Assembly: GCF_005860805.1 (NCBI RefSeq)
Contig: NZ_VCEJ01000008.1
Coordinates: 496,001-560,000, forward strand
Direction of reading: 5' to 3'
From: Dyadobacter luticola
GTDB lineage: Bacteria > Bacteroidota > Bacteroidia > Cytophagales > Spirosomataceae
DNA: 64,000 nucleotides
Below the pieces are notes generated by a model. It saw only the letters and a program-made list of their open reading frames with translations. It searched no databases and had not been told where the DNA came from. Shown here one piece after another: positions 43,968 to 52,524 of the stretch. The translations under genes and the position numbers were made by a program. The stretch's first letter is position 1. The number at the start of each line of letters is the position of its first letter.

Positions 43968-44480
43968 ATGAAAATTACCACATTTGCAATCAAAGTTTGG
44001 CGCTGGATGTCGATACTGTTCGTCGTCGGTGCCTTGCTTTGGACTTACTCTCTTTTCCCTGAAATGGTTGCGGTTGATTTTTCCAGTAATGGCCTGGCAG
44101 AAAGGTATGTGGATAAGCAACACATTTTTTACATTGTGATGGGACTTTTCCTGCTGAATAATGTGATTATCACCGCATTTGCGAGACATATCTCCAAAGT
44201 AGACGCCAATCACCTGCCAATCTTTAACAAGAAAATCTGGGCGCAACATCGCGAGGAGTTAAATGAACATCTGGAAAACTGGCTTTTCTGCCTCGTGGCG
44301 GTTATCAACACCATCATCGGATTTAGTCTTCTTGCTTTGGCGACCATTAATAGTACCAACTATAAAATGGATGTGTTCGACTTTTCCTGGGTTTATTACG
44401 CCGGTTTGGCATTGATCATTTTCGTCTTTTTGCTTCCTCTAAGATTGCTGTGGACACCAGTTCCGGAGGACAAATTGTAA
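43968..44480 (+). CDS. Small membrane protein of unknown function
   Basis: 170 residues from ATG 43968; the frame is open to a TTG at 43920, but that lies in a promoter-like element. About four hydrophobic segments are visible (ISILFVVGALLWTYSLFP; IFYIVMGLFLLNNVIITAFA; LFCLVAVINTIIGFSLLALA; YYAGLALIIFVFLLPLRLLW). The N-terminal layout resembles DUF1648-like membrane proteins, but I cannot assign it firmly. It ends 7 bases before queA and may be co-transcribed with it. Confidence 0.75.
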   Translation: MKITTFAIKVWRWMSILFVVGALLWTYSLFPEMVAVDFSSNGLAERYVDKQHIFYIVMGLFLLNNVIITAFARHISKVDANHLPIFNKKIWAQHREELNEHLENWLFCLVAVINTIIGFSLLALATINSTNYKMDVFDFSWVYYAGLALIIFVFLLPLRLLWTPVPEDKL

Positions 44481-44487
44481 TTGGATT

Positions 44488-45735
44488 ATGGCAGGGGAGG
44501 AAAAAGCGGCTAATAACTGGCTGGAAAAAGCAGCATTAATCAATCTAGAAGATTACGTTTACGACTTGCCGGACGAGTGGATCGCACATTATCCGCTACC
44601 TGAACGCGATACTTCGAAGCTGCTGATTTATAAAAGCGGCACGATCTCCCACAAACATTTTTACGACCTGCCTGCACATTTGCCTTCCGATGCGCTGCTC
44701 GTTTTTAATGATACCAAAGTCATCCCGGCACGGGCGTATTTTACGAAGGATACCGGCGCATTAATTGAGATTTTGTTGCTCCATCCTGAGCTGCCGACAC
44801 GCATTATTAATGATGCCATGCTGGTCAAGCATGAATGTGTTTGGGAATGTATGATCGGGAATAAGAAGCGCTGGAAGCAGAAGGATATTTTGTCTTCCGA
44901 GGTGCAGATTAACGGTGAAACTGTGAGATTGACAGCAAGTTACGCTGATTATGACCGAAACTTGGTTCAGCTAAATTGGTCCGGCGAGCATAATTTTCTT
45001 GAAATCGTCAAAGCTCTCGGAGAAATTCCACTTCCCCCATATCTGAATCGTGACACCGAGGAGCAGGACAAACAAACTTACCAAACAGTTTACGCCCACC
45101 ACGACGGTGCCGTGGCAGCCCCGACAGCAGGTTTGCATTTCACGGATCGGGTTTTTGAAAAACTAGATAAAAAAGGCATTAAGCGTGCTTTTTTGACCCT
45201 GCATGTTGGCGCTGGAACATTTTTGCCAATCAAAGTCAACTCAGTGACGGAGCACAAAATGCACGCGGAGCAGATTGTTTTTTCAAGAAACTTGATTAAT
45301 CAGCTTCTTTCGTCGGACAAAATTGTTTCGGTCGGGACTACCTCGATGCGTTCTTTGGAAAGTCTTTACTGGTTTGGTGTAAAGCTGATCAGGCAGGAAA
45401 CGACTGATTTTTGGATTGAAAAATTATATCCCTATTCCTTGCTGGAAACTACACTTCCTACTGGGCGAGAATCCCTGCAAGCGATCGCAGCATTCATGGA
45501 TTCTCAGGGATTGGAACATTTGACTGGTGAAACGGAGATCTTCATTTTTCCCAGATACAAATTCCAGCTCTGCAAAGGCTTGATTACTAATTATCATCAG
45601 CCTGGCTCCACATTAATTTTGCTAGTAGCAGCGTTCGTCGGTCCCGACTGGAAAAAGATTTACACCGAAGCTTTTGATAAAAACTATCGCTTTCTGAGCT
45701 ACGGGGACAGTTCTTTGCTCTGGTTGAACTCCTGA
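44488..45735 (+). CDS. queA: S-adenosylmethionine:tRNA ribosyltransferase-isomerase
   Basis: 415 residues. The N-terminal INLEDYVYDLPDEWIAHYPLPERDTSKLLIY, followed by LVFNDTKVIPAR, HHDGAVAAPTAGLHFTDRVFEKL, LHVGAGTFLPIKV, VGTTSMRSLES and LITNYHQPGSTLILLVAAF, are the QueA hallmarks. It transfers ribose from S-adenosylmethionine to 7-aminomethyl-7-deazaguanine in tRNA on the way to queuosine. A short N-terminal extension of about 15 residues precedes the usual start. Slightly longer than the ~350-residue proteobacterial enzyme. Confidence 0.93.
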   Translation: MAGEEKAANNWLEKAALINLEDYVYDLPDEWIAHYPLPERDTSKLLIYKSGTISHKHFYDLPAHLPSDALLVFNDTKVIPARAYFTKDTGALIEILLLHPELPTRIINDAMLVKHECVWECMIGNKKRWKQKDILSSEVQINGETVRLTASYADYDRNLVQLNWSGEHNFLEIVKALGEIPLPPYLNRDTEEQDKQTYQTVYAHHDGAVAAPTAGLHFTDRVFEKLDKKGIKRAFLTLHVGAGTFLPIKVNSVTEHKMHAEQIVFSRNLINQLLSSDKIVSVGTTSMRSLESLYWFGVKLIRQETTDFWIEKLYPYSLLETTLPTGRESLQAIAAFMDSQGLEHLTGETEIFIFPRYKFQLCKGLITNYHQPGSTLILLVAAFVGPDWKKIYTEAFDKNYRFLSYGDSSLLWLNS

Positions 45736-45805
45736 GACCAGGCCAATTGTGTTTGTTTCAGAACAATCCTTTAATTTGCTGCTTTCACATTAACACTCTA
45801 CACAC

Positions 45806-46399
45806 ATGGGACAAGCGCAAATGGCAGGACCGAAATATACCGTACCCGAATACCTCGAAATGGAGGAAAAAAGCGATATCCGTCATGAATACTATGACGG
45901 GGAAATCTTCGCTATGGCAGGCACGACGATGAATCATAATGAAATCGTCGACAATGTCCGGACTATCTTAAAAGATTTTTTCAAACCTTTCGGCTGCCGT
46001 GTTTTTGCGGAAAATGTGAAGGTAGAAGCGATTGAGAATCTGTATTATCCTTATCCTGATGTCATTGTAACCTGCGCGCCAGATGATATTTCTGGCAGAT
46101 ACATTGTAAAACAGCCGTCGGTTCTTGTAGAAGTCTTATCAAAATCATCGGCGAGTTACGATCGTGGATTTAAATTACGGCAGTACAAGAAAATAGATTC
46201 CCTGATCTATTACATGCTTGTTTCGCAAAATGAATTTTACGTCGAACTGTATTCCCGCACAAATCAACCCGACATTTGGTCTTATCAAACATTTGATAAT
46301 GCTGAAGACACTATTCACCTGGAAAAACTGGATTTCGAAATAGAAGTTTCGGAGATTTACGATAACATTGTCTTCATCCCAGACGAAGATCAGATCTGA
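45806..46399 (+). CDS. Uma2-family (DUF820) putative restriction-endonuclease-like protein
   Basis: 197 residues. KYTVPEYLEMEEKSDIRHEYYDGEIFAMAG at the N-terminus, YPDVIVTC and VLVEVLSKSSASYDRGFKLRQYKKIDSLIYYMLVSQ are typical of the Uma2 group, whose fold is that of PD-(D/E)xK nucleases with PD and ExL as metal-binding elements. The biological role is unknown; these genes are abundant in cyanobacteria and some Bacteroidota. It stands between queA and a convergent GH43 gene. Confidence 0.88.
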   Translation: MGQAQMAGPKYTVPEYLEMEEKSDIRHEYYDGEIFAMAGTTMNHNEIVDNVRTILKDFFKPFGCRVFAENVKVEAIENLYYPYPDVIVTCAPDDISGRYIVKQPSVLVEVLSKSSASYDRGFKLRQYKKIDSLIYYMLVSQNEFYVELYSRTNQPDIWSYQTFDNAEDTIHLEKLDFEIEVSEIYDNIVFIPDEDQI

Positions 46400-46402
46400 A
46401 TC

Positions 46403-48175
46403 TTACTTCACCGAAACGACCTCACTCATTTTCGAAACCCCATTTTCATTAAAAGCTTCAATCGCAAAAAAGTAAGGCACTCCTACATTCAACGCCCTGA
46501 GCTCGAAGGTGTCCGGCTCGTCGTTCCAAAACTGGTATGTCTGATATAATTTGTCCTGCGCGATTCCCCAGAGCACATTATAGCCGGTTGCGCCTGGTAC
46601 TTTTTCCCATTTTAAATCTGCATTGCGGGCGTCCTTTTGCCGGGCTGCGGTGAAAGTTTTTGGTGTTTGCGGAGCGGTGCCCGTACCATTTCCGAAAATC
46701 CGGTATTCGCTGATGGCCAAAATTGGTGAAGCAGCATATATGTGTTCGTAGCGGACGTATCTCGCGCGCACTGGCTTCGCGAGTTCAATGTAGGCGCAGG
46801 GGCGGTCTCTTTTTGGTTCGGTCGAGAGGTCGCTGGCGAGTTCCCAATTTTGGCCGTCCTTCGACGTCAGGATTTTAAATTGCGTGTAAACCTTCTCAGG
46901 CTTGTTGTCAAAAATGTTGGATTTGTAATCGGTGTAGTTGATTTGGATGGCTTTAATGTCTTGCTCGGTTTGCAAATCGATGGTCAATGTTTCGCCGGGT
47001 TTATTCTGTTTTGCTGCCCAAAATGTTCTCGGATTTTCGTCTGTAATTTTTGCGGCTGCATTGGAATCCAATGTTGATGAGGCAGTTACTGGTTTTTTGT
47101 AAGACAATAACATCCAACCGGTAAACAATTCATCACCCTTTCCTGACCAGGTTTTTGACGGCATTTTATGCGGAAAATCTCCGAAGCGGGTATTCGCAAA
47201 CATTTGTCCGTCCTTATCAAAACCAGCTGGATGCATTACAATTCGCCGCTCCATGCCCCAGTTCAGACCAATCCAGGTGGTACCGGTATTCCAGTAGTTT
47301 CCATAATTATCCTGAAATGTATTCCCATGACCAGCGCCGGTTGCAAATCCGCCCGGCTTGTAGGAAACCGGATTGTAAGGCGCGTAAGTAAATGGCCCCA
47401 GCGGCGAATTCCCGACGTAGGTACCGTTTGCGTAAACGTTATATTCCGTCCCCGGCGCGCCGTATTGCAGGTAATATTTGCCTTTGTGCTTCGTCATCCA
47501 CGCGCCTTCCGTGAAAGGTTTGAAGGGATCGGAATGATTTGGACCGAAACGCTCCCAGCCGTGCTCATATTGATTTAACCAAAACATCGCCTGATACTGT
47601 CCCTTGAATGCCAGTCTTTTAGAGTAATCCAGTTCCGAGCCGAAAATCGGATACACATTCGACGAGCCCCAGTACATATACCATTTATCGGTGTCGGCGT
47701 CGTGAAAAAGGGCTGGATCCCAGGGGCCGATATCTTTCGGTAACCGCGGCGTCCAGCGGTTGTAAAATTCCCAAATACCTTTTTCTGGTGCGACGGAATA
47801 TAAAATTGGTCGTGACTCAAATGTAGATTGAAAAAGAAAAAGCGTATCCCGCACCGAAACCGCCGCCGGGGCGCACATATCTTCGAAAGGCCAGCGGTTG
47901 GCCGTCAGGTATTTCCAATGCAGCATGTCTTTCGAATGCCAGTAGCCGCCGGAAATTGTCACAAAAAGGAAGTATTCGTTTTTATGGTTAATGATCACAG
48001 GATCAGCCCCGGAGCGGTAGCTGATGTTTTCATTGAGCTGCTCAAAATTGTATTTATAATCAATGTCCATCGGGTTGCAGTACGTCGTCTGCGCTTCTGC
48101 AAACGTGCAAGTCAGCAGAAAATAGAGTGAAATGAGAGCAAGCCCCCATGAGGATGTCTTAATGATATGTTTCAT
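46403..48175 (-). CDS. Exported GH43-family glycosidase with F5/8-type C and fibronectin III modules
   Basis: 590 residues. Signal peptide (ends FAEAQ). A five-bladed GH43-like catalytic domain about 30-345 (YRSGADPVIINHKNEYFLF with the general-base-type Asp, GPWDPALFHDADTDKWYMYWGSSN, EGAWMTKHKGKYYLQYGAPG, GAGHGNTFQDNYGNYWNTGT). Then a discoidin-like module (about 355-495, with PVTASSTLDSNAAAKITDENPRTFWAAKQNKPGETLTIDLQ) and a C-terminal fibronectin III domain (about 500-590). It probably degrades arabinan, xylan or galactan side chains outside the inner membrane. It is not beside either susCD pair. Confidence 0.9.
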   Translation of the reverse strand: MKHIIKTSSWGLALISLYFLLTCTFAEAQTTYCNPMDIDYKYNFEQLNENISYRSGADPVIINHKNEYFLFVTISGGYWHSKDMLHWKYLTANRWPFEDMCAPAAVSVRDTLFLFQSTFESRPILYSVAPEKGIWEFYNRWTPRLPKDIGPWDPALFHDADTDKWYMYWGSSNVYPIFGSELDYSKRLAFKGQYQAMFWLNQYEHGWERFGPNHSDPFKPFTEGAWMTKHKGKYYLQYGAPGTEYNVYANGTYVGNSPLGPFTYAPYNPVSYKPGGFATGAGHGNTFQDNYGNYWNTGTTWIGLNWGMERRIVMHPAGFDKDGQMFANTRFGDFPHKMPSKTWSGKGDELFTGWMLLSYKKPVTASSTLDSNAAAKITDENPRTFWAAKQNKPGETLTIDLQTEQDIKAIQINYTDYKSNIFDNKPEKVYTQFKILTSKDGQNWELASDLSTEPKRDRPCAYIELAKPVRARYVRYEHIYAASPILAISEYRIFGNGTGTAPQTPKTFTAARQKDARNADLKWEKVPGATGYNVLWGIAQDKLYQTYQFWNDEPDTFELRALNVGVPYFFAIEAFNENGVSKMSEVVSVK

Positions 48176-48277
48176 AAAAATCTTTTAATCCTACTAAAAT
48201 AGACAGTTTACCGATATTATGCCGACTGCATTTTCCAAAACATGGGCGTCAAAACAACTTTTAAAAGCGATAACTTC

Positions 48278-48285
48278 TACCTTTG
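48278..48285 (+). promoter_or_regulatory. tyrS: -7 element of tyrS
   Basis: TACCTTTG matches TAnnTTTG 33 bases upstream of the tyrS ATG. No clear TTG at the expected distance; no T-box is visible in the short leader. Confidence 0.4.
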
Positions 48286-48318
48286 CGGTTCGATTAGATG
48301 TAAGTAAAAGTTTATAAA

Positions 48319-49620
48319 ATGACCATTGATTTTATAGAGGAATTGAAGTGGCGAGGCATGTTGCACGACGTGATGCCTGGGACGCAGGAACAGCTGAACA
48401 AGGAAATGACCGCCGGTTATATCGGTTTCGACCCGACTGCTTCTTCGCTCCACATCGGTAACCTCGCCACGATTATGTTGCTGGTGCATTTCCAACGTGC
48501 TGGCCATAAGCCTTTTGCATTGGTGGGCGGCGCGACGGGAATGATCGGCGACCCGTCATTTAAGGCTTCCGAGCGATCATTTCTGGATGAAGAAACTTTG
48601 CAGATCAACCAGGAAGGTATCCGAAAGCAGCTCCAACAATTCCTTGATTTTGACTGCGGCGAGAACTCTGCCGAGATGGTCAATAATTATGATTGGTTTA
48701 AAGATATCGGCTTTCTGCAATTTCTTCGGGAAGCAGGTAAGTTTCTGAGCGTCAATTATATGATGTCCAAGGATTCTGTAAAAAAACGTCTCGAAACCGG
48801 GATTTCATTTACAGAATTTTCGTACCAGCTTTTGCAGGGTTACGATTTTTATCATTTATATAAAAACAAAAATATCCGGCTGCAAATGGGCGGCTCCGAT
48901 CAGTGGGGCAACATTACGACCGGAACCGAAATCATCCGCCGTAAGGAAGGCGACGAAGAAGGTTATTTTAAAGCTTACGCGTTAACTACGCCACTTTTAA
49001 CAAAATCCGACGGTTCCAAATTTGGTAAAAGTGAAGGCGGGAACATTTGGCTGGACGGTACCAAAACTTCTCCTTACGAATTCTACCAGTTCTGGCTCAA
49101 CCAGGCTGATGAAGATCTGCCGCGCTACCTGCGTGTATTTTCTCTGAAAGGTCGCGAGGAAATCGAAGCCCTGGAAACCAGCCACGCCGCTGAGCCACAT
49201 TTGCGGATCATGCAAAAAGCGCTGGCCGCTGAGCTGACGATCCGCATACATTCAGAAAAAGCATATCAGACTGTTTTGAAGGCATCGGAAGTTTTATTCG
49301 GAAAAGCAACGCTGGAAACATTGCAAGGCATTGAAGAAGAAGAGTTTGACGCCATTTTCGCCGGCGTACCTCAAACCGAAATCACATCCCAGGAATGGGC
49401 TGAATGCGCCAACATTACCGACCTGATATCAACCGTAACCCGCTCCGAAGTCTACGCATCAAAAGGCGAAGCGAGACGTGCAATTCAGCAAAACGCTGTG
49501 AGCGTCAATAAGGTAAAGGTTAATTCAGCCGAGCAGTCTTTGAGTGATTTTTCGCTTCTGCAAAACCGGTTTTTGTTGATTTCCAAGGGGAAGAAGAATC
49601 ATTTGATTCGGGTTATGTAA
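48319..49620 (+). CDS. tyrS: Tyrosyl-tRNA synthetase
   Basis: 433 residues, class I synthetase. The HIGH-type motif is HIGN in SSLHIGNLAT (about 44-48) and the KMSKS-type loop is KFGKSEGGN (about 234). Tyrosine pocket residues appear in YQLLQGYDFYHLY and LQMGGSDQWGNIT. The C-terminal ~80 residues include the S4-like RNA-binding domain (SKGEARRAIQQNAVSVNKVKV). It charges tRNA-Tyr. Two hairpins follow the gene. Confidence 0.96.
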   Translation: MTIDFIEELKWRGMLHDVMPGTQEQLNKEMTAGYIGFDPTASSLHIGNLATIMLLVHFQRAGHKPFALVGGATGMIGDPSFKASERSFLDEETLQINQEGIRKQLQQFLDFDCGENSAEMVNNYDWFKDIGFLQFLREAGKFLSVNYMMSKDSVKKRLETGISFTEFSYQLLQGYDFYHLYKNKNIRLQMGGSDQWGNITTGTEIIRRKEGDEEGYFKAYALTTPLLTKSDGSKFGKSEGGNIWLDGTKTSPYEFYQFWLNQADEDLPRYLRVFSLKGREEIEALETSHAAEPHLRIMQKALAAELTIRIHSEKAYQTVLKASEVLFGKATLETLQGIEEEEFDAIFAGVPQTEITSQEWAECANITDLISTVTRSEVYASKGEARRAIQQNAVSVNKVKVNSAEQSLSDFSLLQNRFLLISKGKKNHLIRVM

Positions 49621-49628
49621 TATTTTAA

Positions 49629-49707
49629 TGTGTTCCAGAGGAACACACTGTTTATAGGAAGTATCGTTGTTAATTATTTGGGCTCCGAAAGGAGCCTCCT
49701 TTTTTTG
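49629..49707 (+). terminator. tyrS terminator region with two hairpins
   Basis: The first hairpin is TGTGTTCC/GGAACACA with a 3-base loop (49629-49647). The second, GGCTCC-GAAA-GGAGCC (49681-49696), has a GNRA-type loop and is followed after TCC by a run of seven T, a good intrinsic terminator. Confidence 0.7.
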
Positions 49708-49754
49708 TATGGGTTTCATAACTCCTTTCTTTAAATTTGAAAAATCCACGACTG

Positions 49755-49775
49755 TTTGTAGGATTTTCTTACAAA
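49755..49775. promoter_or_regulatory. Palindrome copy 1, upstream of the 69-residue gene
   Basis: Arms TTTGTAGGA and TCTTACAAA with centre TTT, one mismatch from perfect symmetry. It matches the copy at 50016-50036 at 19 of 21 bases. Its left end overlaps a TTTG that could be the -33 element for the -7 at 49781, so a bound protein would block that promoter. Confidence 0.6.
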
Positions 49776-49780
49776 ACTAT

Positions 49781-49788
49781 TATCTTTG
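49781..49788 (+). promoter_or_regulatory. -7 element directly before the 69-residue gene
   Basis: TATCTTTG matches TAnnTTTG and ends one base before the ATG at 49790; a TTTG lies 22 bases upstream inside the palindrome. The message would be nearly leaderless. A second match, TAAATTTG at 49732-49739, would give a normal leader that includes the palindrome. Confidence 0.45.
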
Positions 49789-49789
49789 A

Positions 49790-49999
49790 ATGTCAAAATC
49801 ATTTAGTTCTATCGAAGAGGCATTTGCCTGGTTTTTAGAACATGTATACAAAAATTTGCCACCAGAAGAAAAGAAAGGTGAGTTAGTAAGTGCCTGGCGC
49901 AGTTTTACATTCAAGCAGGGTATATCTCAAAAAAAGATGATTTCTATTTTGGAGCGATATGGTTTTGACGTGAATGTTTCAGTAACATATAAAAAGTAA
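49790..49999 (+). CDS. Small basic protein of unknown function (69 residues)
   Basis: I do not recognise a family. The protein is slightly basic, with an N-terminal amphipathic helix (SIEEAFAWFLEHVYKNL) and a segment KQGISQKKMISILERYGFDV that could be a helix-turn-helix. It is preceded by the first of two matching palindromes and followed by the second, which lies just upstream of the next small gene. Both small genes may be under one regulator, possibly this protein itself. Base composition is more AT-rich than in flanking housekeeping genes, consistent with an accessory cassette. Confidence 0.6.
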   Translation: MSKSFSSIEEAFAWFLEHVYKNLPPEEKKGELVSAWRSFTFKQGISQKKMISILERYGFDVNVSVTYKK

Positions 50000-50015
50000 A
50001 TTTTTTTGCACCGGC

Positions 50016-50036
50016 TTTGTAAGATTTTCCTACAAA
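50016..50036. promoter_or_regulatory. Palindrome copy 2, upstream of the 89-residue gene
   Basis: Arms TTTGTAAGA and TCCTACAAA with centre TTT. The two half-sites are those of copy 1 in swapped order, so the differences preserve the half-site set. It ends 26 bases before the ATG at 50063. Confidence 0.6.
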
Positions 50037-50062
50037 TATTTTAAACTATAACCACTATCAAA

Positions 50063-50332
50063 ATGATCATTGATTCAAATGCTACAAACAACCAAAATCC
50101 TTTGTCAGATGAAGAAGCTAGATTATTAAGAGAGCAGCACGATGTTGTCTGTGAGTTTTTCAAACGAGATAGCAGTGCGGAAATCGTGAATTCTTTGAAT
50201 ACATTGATTGAGGACTTTCTTTTTTCGGACGATGTGGATAATGTCACGCCCGAAATTCGGGTTCATATTGCTAATAATCTGCGGGTTGTGACATTGATCA
50301 CGAAGTTGGGGCAGACGAGGGTGAGGTGGTAG
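50063..50332 (+). CDS. Small acidic protein of unknown function (89 residues)
   Basis: I do not recognise a family. It is acidic and predicted helical (LSDEEARLLREQHDVVCEFFKRD; SSAEIVNSLNTLIEDFLFSDDVDN; PEIRVHIANNLRVVTLITKL). It has no signal peptide or membrane segment. It follows the second palindrome and precedes the Fic gene by 128 bases. An acidic partner for the basic 69-residue protein is possible but unproven. Confidence 0.6.
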   Translation: MIIDSNATNNQNPLSDEEARLLREQHDVVCEFFKRDSSAEIVNSLNTLIEDFLFSDDVDNVTPEIRVHIANNLRVVTLITKLGQTRVRW

Positions 50333-50384
50333 ATAAGTTTCGGCTCTTGGCTGGCGAAATTCTAATTTAATGTTTGTCCAAAAC

Positions 50385-50434
50385 TTGAATTAAGATTTCG
50401 CTTAGTTTAGTTTTGCTATCAAAATCTAAACTAA
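50385..50434 (+). promoter_or_regulatory. fic: fic promoter overlapped by an operator-like dyad
   Basis: TTG (50385-50387), 20 bases, then TAGTTTTG (50408-50415): one of the two best Bacteroidota promoter matches in the window. TTAGTTTAGTTTTG (50402-50415) and CAAAATCTAAACTAA (50420-50434) form an inverted repeat with one bulged base that covers the -7 element and start point, as an autoregulatory operator would. Confidence 0.55.
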
Positions 50435-50460
50435 CATATAAATAAGTCTCAGCTGATAAG

Positions 50461-51582
50461 ATGAAGAATTTCAAAGCGGGTAAGCATTTCAGTCAGGGAT
50501 ATTATAAAAGTTTCCAGCCTGAGCCTATCAATCGCGATTGGCAGGTCGATGATATGCAGGTACTTAGCCTTTTAAGCCAGGCGGATCGGTATCTTGGGAA
50601 GCTCGATATGTATTCAGAATACGTGAACATTGATTTATATGTTCGGATGCACATTGCTAAGGAGGCGACGCAGTCATCGAAGATTGAGGGCACGCGGACA
50701 AATATGGAAGAGGCGTTTCTTGGGAAAGAGGATATTGCTGCCGAAAAACGGGATGATTGGGAGGAGGTGCAGAATTACATTAGTGCTATGAATGATGCTA
50801 TAAAACAGCTACATACGCTTCCATTTTCATCGAGACTAATTCGGCAGACGCATAAAATTTTGCTGCAAGGCGTCAGAGGAATGCATAAGCAGCCCGGGGA
50901 ATATCGGACAAGCCAGAACTGGATTGGCGGCGCATCGATCAATGATGCGGTATTCGTGCCGCCTGTCCACACTTCGATTGCGGACCTGATGTCGGACATT
51001 GAAAAGTTTGCCCATGATGAACTGAATCAGCTGCCCGACCTGCTGAAAGTGGCGCTGATCCACTATCAGTTTGAAACAATTCACCCATTTTTGGACGGTA
51101 ATGGTCGCGTCGGTCGGTTGATGATTACGCTTTATCTGGTGGATAAAGGGATATTGAAGCAGCCAATCTTGTATTTATCTGACTATTTTGAAAGAAATAG
51201 GACATTGTACTACGACAATCTGATGCGGGCCAGGACGCATAATGACATCAATCAGTGGCTGAAATTTTTCCTGGTGGGTGTTATTGAAATTTCGAAAATA
51301 GGGATCAAAACTTTCGACGGCATTTTACAGCTGCAAAAAACACTGGATGCCAAAATCCAGACTTTTGGAAGCCGAGCAGCAGAAGCCAGGAAGATTGTGA
51401 ATTACTTGTATGAGCAGCCGGTAATTGATGCAGGTAGAATCGAGGCCCTCACCGGCAAGTCAAAAGCAACGAATTACAAAATGTTGGCCGACTTCGAAAA
51501 ACTTGAAATCCTCCGTGAGATTTCTGGTGGGCAGCGTAACAGGCTTTTTATCTTTAATGATTATCTGGCCCTTTTCCGGTAG
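50461..51582 (+). CDS. fic: Fic-domain AMP-transferase, class II with built-in inhibitory helix
   Basis: 373 residues. The Fic active-site motif is HPFLDGNGRVGR (His208-Arg219). An N-terminal helix carries SSKIEG (Glu76), matching the S/T-x-x-x-E-G/N inhibitory motif of class II Fic proteins, so activity is probably autoinhibited. The C-terminal ~90 residues (RIEALTGKSKATNYKMLADFEKLEILREISGG) form a winged-helix-like domain, which may bind DNA. Fic enzymes usually transfer AMP from ATP to protein hydroxyls. The target is unknown. The gene has its own promoter with an overlapping dyad. Confidence 0.92.
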   Translation: MKNFKAGKHFSQGYYKSFQPEPINRDWQVDDMQVLSLLSQADRYLGKLDMYSEYVNIDLYVRMHIAKEATQSSKIEGTRTNMEEAFLGKEDIAAEKRDDWEEVQNYISAMNDAIKQLHTLPFSSRLIRQTHKILLQGVRGMHKQPGEYRTSQNWIGGASINDAVFVPPVHTSIADLMSDIEKFAHDELNQLPDLLKVALIHYQFETIHPFLDGNGRVGRLMITLYLVDKGILKQPILYLSDYFERNRTLYYDNLMRARTHNDINQWLKFFLVGVIEISKIGIKTFDGILQLQKTLDAKIQTFGSRAAEARKIVNYLYEQPVIDAGRIEALTGKSKATNYKMLADFEKLEILREISGGQRNRLFIFNDYLALFR

Positions 51583-51591
51583 CAGGAAGGC

Positions 51592-52404
51592 TTATGACTT
51601 CCCCGAAAAAGTATTCAAAACCGGCGCGGCCGTGGGATTATACTGATACGATTGCCACGTATGGTCCTCATAAATCTCCACAATCCGGTAACCTTTGTAA
51701 GCCGTACCCCAATTTCCACCGAAGTGGCCGTCGAAGAAGTAGGGTTTTTTGCCGTAGAGTTTGGTGCTGTCCTGGTCGTGGTCGTGGCCGTTGAAGATAG
51801 CTTTTACGTTGGGCGTGTTTTCGAAGAGGTCGATCACTTCTTTGCATTCGATTCCGTTGACCGTCCACTTGGCCGGGGTAATGTGCAGGAATACGAAAAT
51901 GCCTTTTTTGTCAGCGTATTTGGCGAGTTCGGCTTTTAGCCAGGCGGCATTCGGGCAGACGTACTCGCCTTTTTCATTGGAAGTATCGCCGATCACGAAA
52001 GCATATTCACCTTTTGCAAAACTGTGGTTTGTGGGATAACCCCAAGTACTTTGCCACACATCCAGACCTACTTTATCATGATTTCCGCGGCTGACGTAAA
52101 ACGGTACGCTGAGGTTTGCGATCGTTTTTTTGAAATCGTAAAGTAATGTTGGATCATCGTGGATGAGGTCTCCGTTGAAGAAAAGGAAATCGACGCCTTT
52201 TTGTAATTTCTCGCGGTTGACCCAGCCGATCAGATCCAAATGCATGGTTTTGAAATCCGTGTCAGGCTGCCCATAATGTCCGTCAGAGGCGACGATGAAG
52301 CGCATGGAAATCCTTGCTTTCGGCGATTTTTCAACATTCGAGAGCAAATTGATTCCGGGTAAAGCGGGTAAAAGTTTCAAAAAAGACCGTCTTTGGAAGC
52401 GCAT
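51592..52404 (-). CDS. Exported metallophosphoesterase
   Basis: 270 residues. The N-terminus QRRSFLKLLPALP is a twin-arginine signal, so the folded enzyme is probably exported. The calcineurin-like metal motifs are in order: SDGHYG, FNGDLIHD, RGNHDKV, LHITPAK and NGHDHDQ. It hydrolyses phosphoesters; the substrate is unknown. It converges with fic, with a 9-base gap. Confidence 0.88.
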   Translation of the reverse strand: MRFQRRSFLKLLPALPGINLLSNVEKSPKARISMRFIVASDGHYGQPDTDFKTMHLDLIGWVNREKLQKGVDFLFFNGDLIHDDPTLLYDFKKTIANLSVPFYVSRGNHDKVGLDVWQSTWGYPTNHSFAKGEYAFVIGDTSNEKGEYVCPNAAWLKAELAKYADKKGIFVFLHITPAKWTVNGIECKEVIDLFENTPNVKAIFNGHDHDQDSTKLYGKKPYFFDGHFGGNWGTAYKGYRIVEIYEDHTWQSYQYNPTAAPVLNTFSGKS

Positions 52405-52524
52405 CAGGGGGCAGGTTTTGAGTCAGGATTGGGGTAGCTAATAATTTCAAAAATAGTTATTCGTCCGTGATATTTTCTTTATTCTTGCATTTGGTTAATA
52501 ATATTTAATATAAAATTTCAACTC

